A DNA stretch of 6,588 nt from J088 sp003695505 [NCBI: Candidatus Dadabacteria bacterium]. GTDB lineage: Bacteria; J088. Below the pieces are notes generated by a model that had not been told where the DNA came from, searched no databases, and was given only the letters and a program-made list of their open reading frames with translations. The translations under genes and the position numbers were made by a program. The DNA is taken from assembly GCA_003695505.1 (NCBI GenBank), contig RFIY01000096.1, positions 1 through 6,588 on the forward strand, given 5' to 3'. Each line of letters begins with the position of its first letter. The first letter of the stretch is position 1. Below are positions 6,197 through 6,588 of the stretch, piece by piece.

Positions 6197-6588
6197 ATGC
6201 TGGGCGCGATTTGTGGCGATGTGATCGGAGCACCGTATGAGCGGCGCCGGTATGCCATCAAGCACAAAGATTTTCCATTGTTTTGCGAGTACTCGCGCTT
6301 TACCGACGATACGATCCTGACGCTCGCCGTCGGTAACGCTATCCTGCGCAACGTTGGTTACCTCGAATCGGTCGTCGCATTTGCGACGGAGTTCCCGCGA
6401 AAGGGCTACGGGGGAAGGTTTCGCCAGTGGTTGCGCTCCGGGACTTATGAGCCGTACGCCAGTTTTGGTAATGGCTCGGCAATGCGTGTCAGTCCGGTCG
6501 GCTGGGCGTTCGACGACGAGACTCGGGTGCTGGCGGAAGCGGCGCGCTCGGCCGAGATCACCCACAACCACCCGGAAGGGATCAAGGG
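6197..6588 (+). CDS. ADP-ribosylglycohydrolase family protein (N-terminal part; 3' end outside window)
   Basis: The first 130 codons are present; the family usually runs to roughly 250-300 residues, so about half is seen. Characteristic motifs appear in order. The N-terminal MLGAICGDVIGAPYE has Gly7-Asp8 and Gly11-Ala12-Pro13. RFTDDT (34-39) carries the Thr36-Asp37-Asp38 metal-binding motif. GNGSAMRVSPVGW (91-103) and THNHPEGIK (122-130) complete the set. In this family (DraG and ARH-like hydrolases), two divalent metals help remove ADP-ribose from protein side chains or free ADP-ribose derivatives; the substrate here cannot be told. The protein is cytoplasmic, with no signal peptide. The protein starts directly at the first motif, with no N-terminal extension. 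The second metal-ligand motif expected in the C-terminal half is beyond the window. No partner ADP-ribosyltransferase is visible. The gene lies 89 bases after the RND gene and beyond its hairpin, so it is probably a separate unit, with no evident link to efflux. Confidence 0.9.
   Translation, partial: MLGAICGDVIGAPYERRRYAIKHKDFPLFCEYSRFTDDTILTLAVGNAILRNVGYLESVVAFATEFPRKGYGGRFRQWLRSGTYEPYASFGNGSAMRVSPVGWAFDDETRVLAEAARSAEITHNHPEGIK

Noticed and set aside
4894-6351. A 485-codon open frame on the minus strand
   Set aside because: It lies opposite the RND permease and the start of the hydrolase, both of which have clear family motifs. Its translation is rich in Arg, Asp, Gln and His without domain signatures, typical of an antisense frame in GC-rich DNA.

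Overview
The window looks like chromosomal DNA from a GC-rich Gram-negative bacterium, most likely a proteobacterium. The evidence is an inner-membrane RND pump, a TolC-type outer-membrane factor, cleavable signal peptides and strong Shine-Dalgarno sequences. I cannot name a genus from the sequence. Coding is dense, and I see no insertion sequence, tRNA, rRNA, CRISPR array or phage gene.

Layout. Positions 1-596 (minus strand, running off the left edge) encode an exported four-helix membrane protein. A histidine near the start of each helix is the pattern of a cytochrome b561-like two-heme protein. A 124-base divergent intergenic region (597-720) follows. It contains a good sigma70-type promoter for the rightward genes, and a perfect 12-base palindrome covers the -10 box of that promoter. 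Positions 721-6108 form one rightward operon: a TetR-family repressor (721-1326), a TolC-family outer-membrane protein (1323-2876, start overlapping the repressor stop) and a 1058-residue RND efflux permease (2932-6108). A 12-bp perfect hairpin with the permease stop codon in its loop closes the operon. After an 89-base gap, the 5' part of an ADP-ribosylglycohydrolase gene (6197-6588) runs off the right edge.

How the genes work together. The repressor probably binds the palindrome on its own promoter and, by polarity of the operon, controls the outer-membrane channel and the pump until a ligand releases it. The permease would collect substrate from the periplasm or inner membrane using the proton gradient and hand it to the TolC-like channel. 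The periplasmic adaptor (membrane fusion protein) that normally joins the two is not encoded between them or directly after, which is the most notable feature of the locus. The permease also lacks the transmembrane-10 lysine of the AcrB proton relay and has an Asn-Asp pair there. The flanking b561-like and ADP-ribosylglycohydrolase genes show no clear functional tie to the efflux operon.
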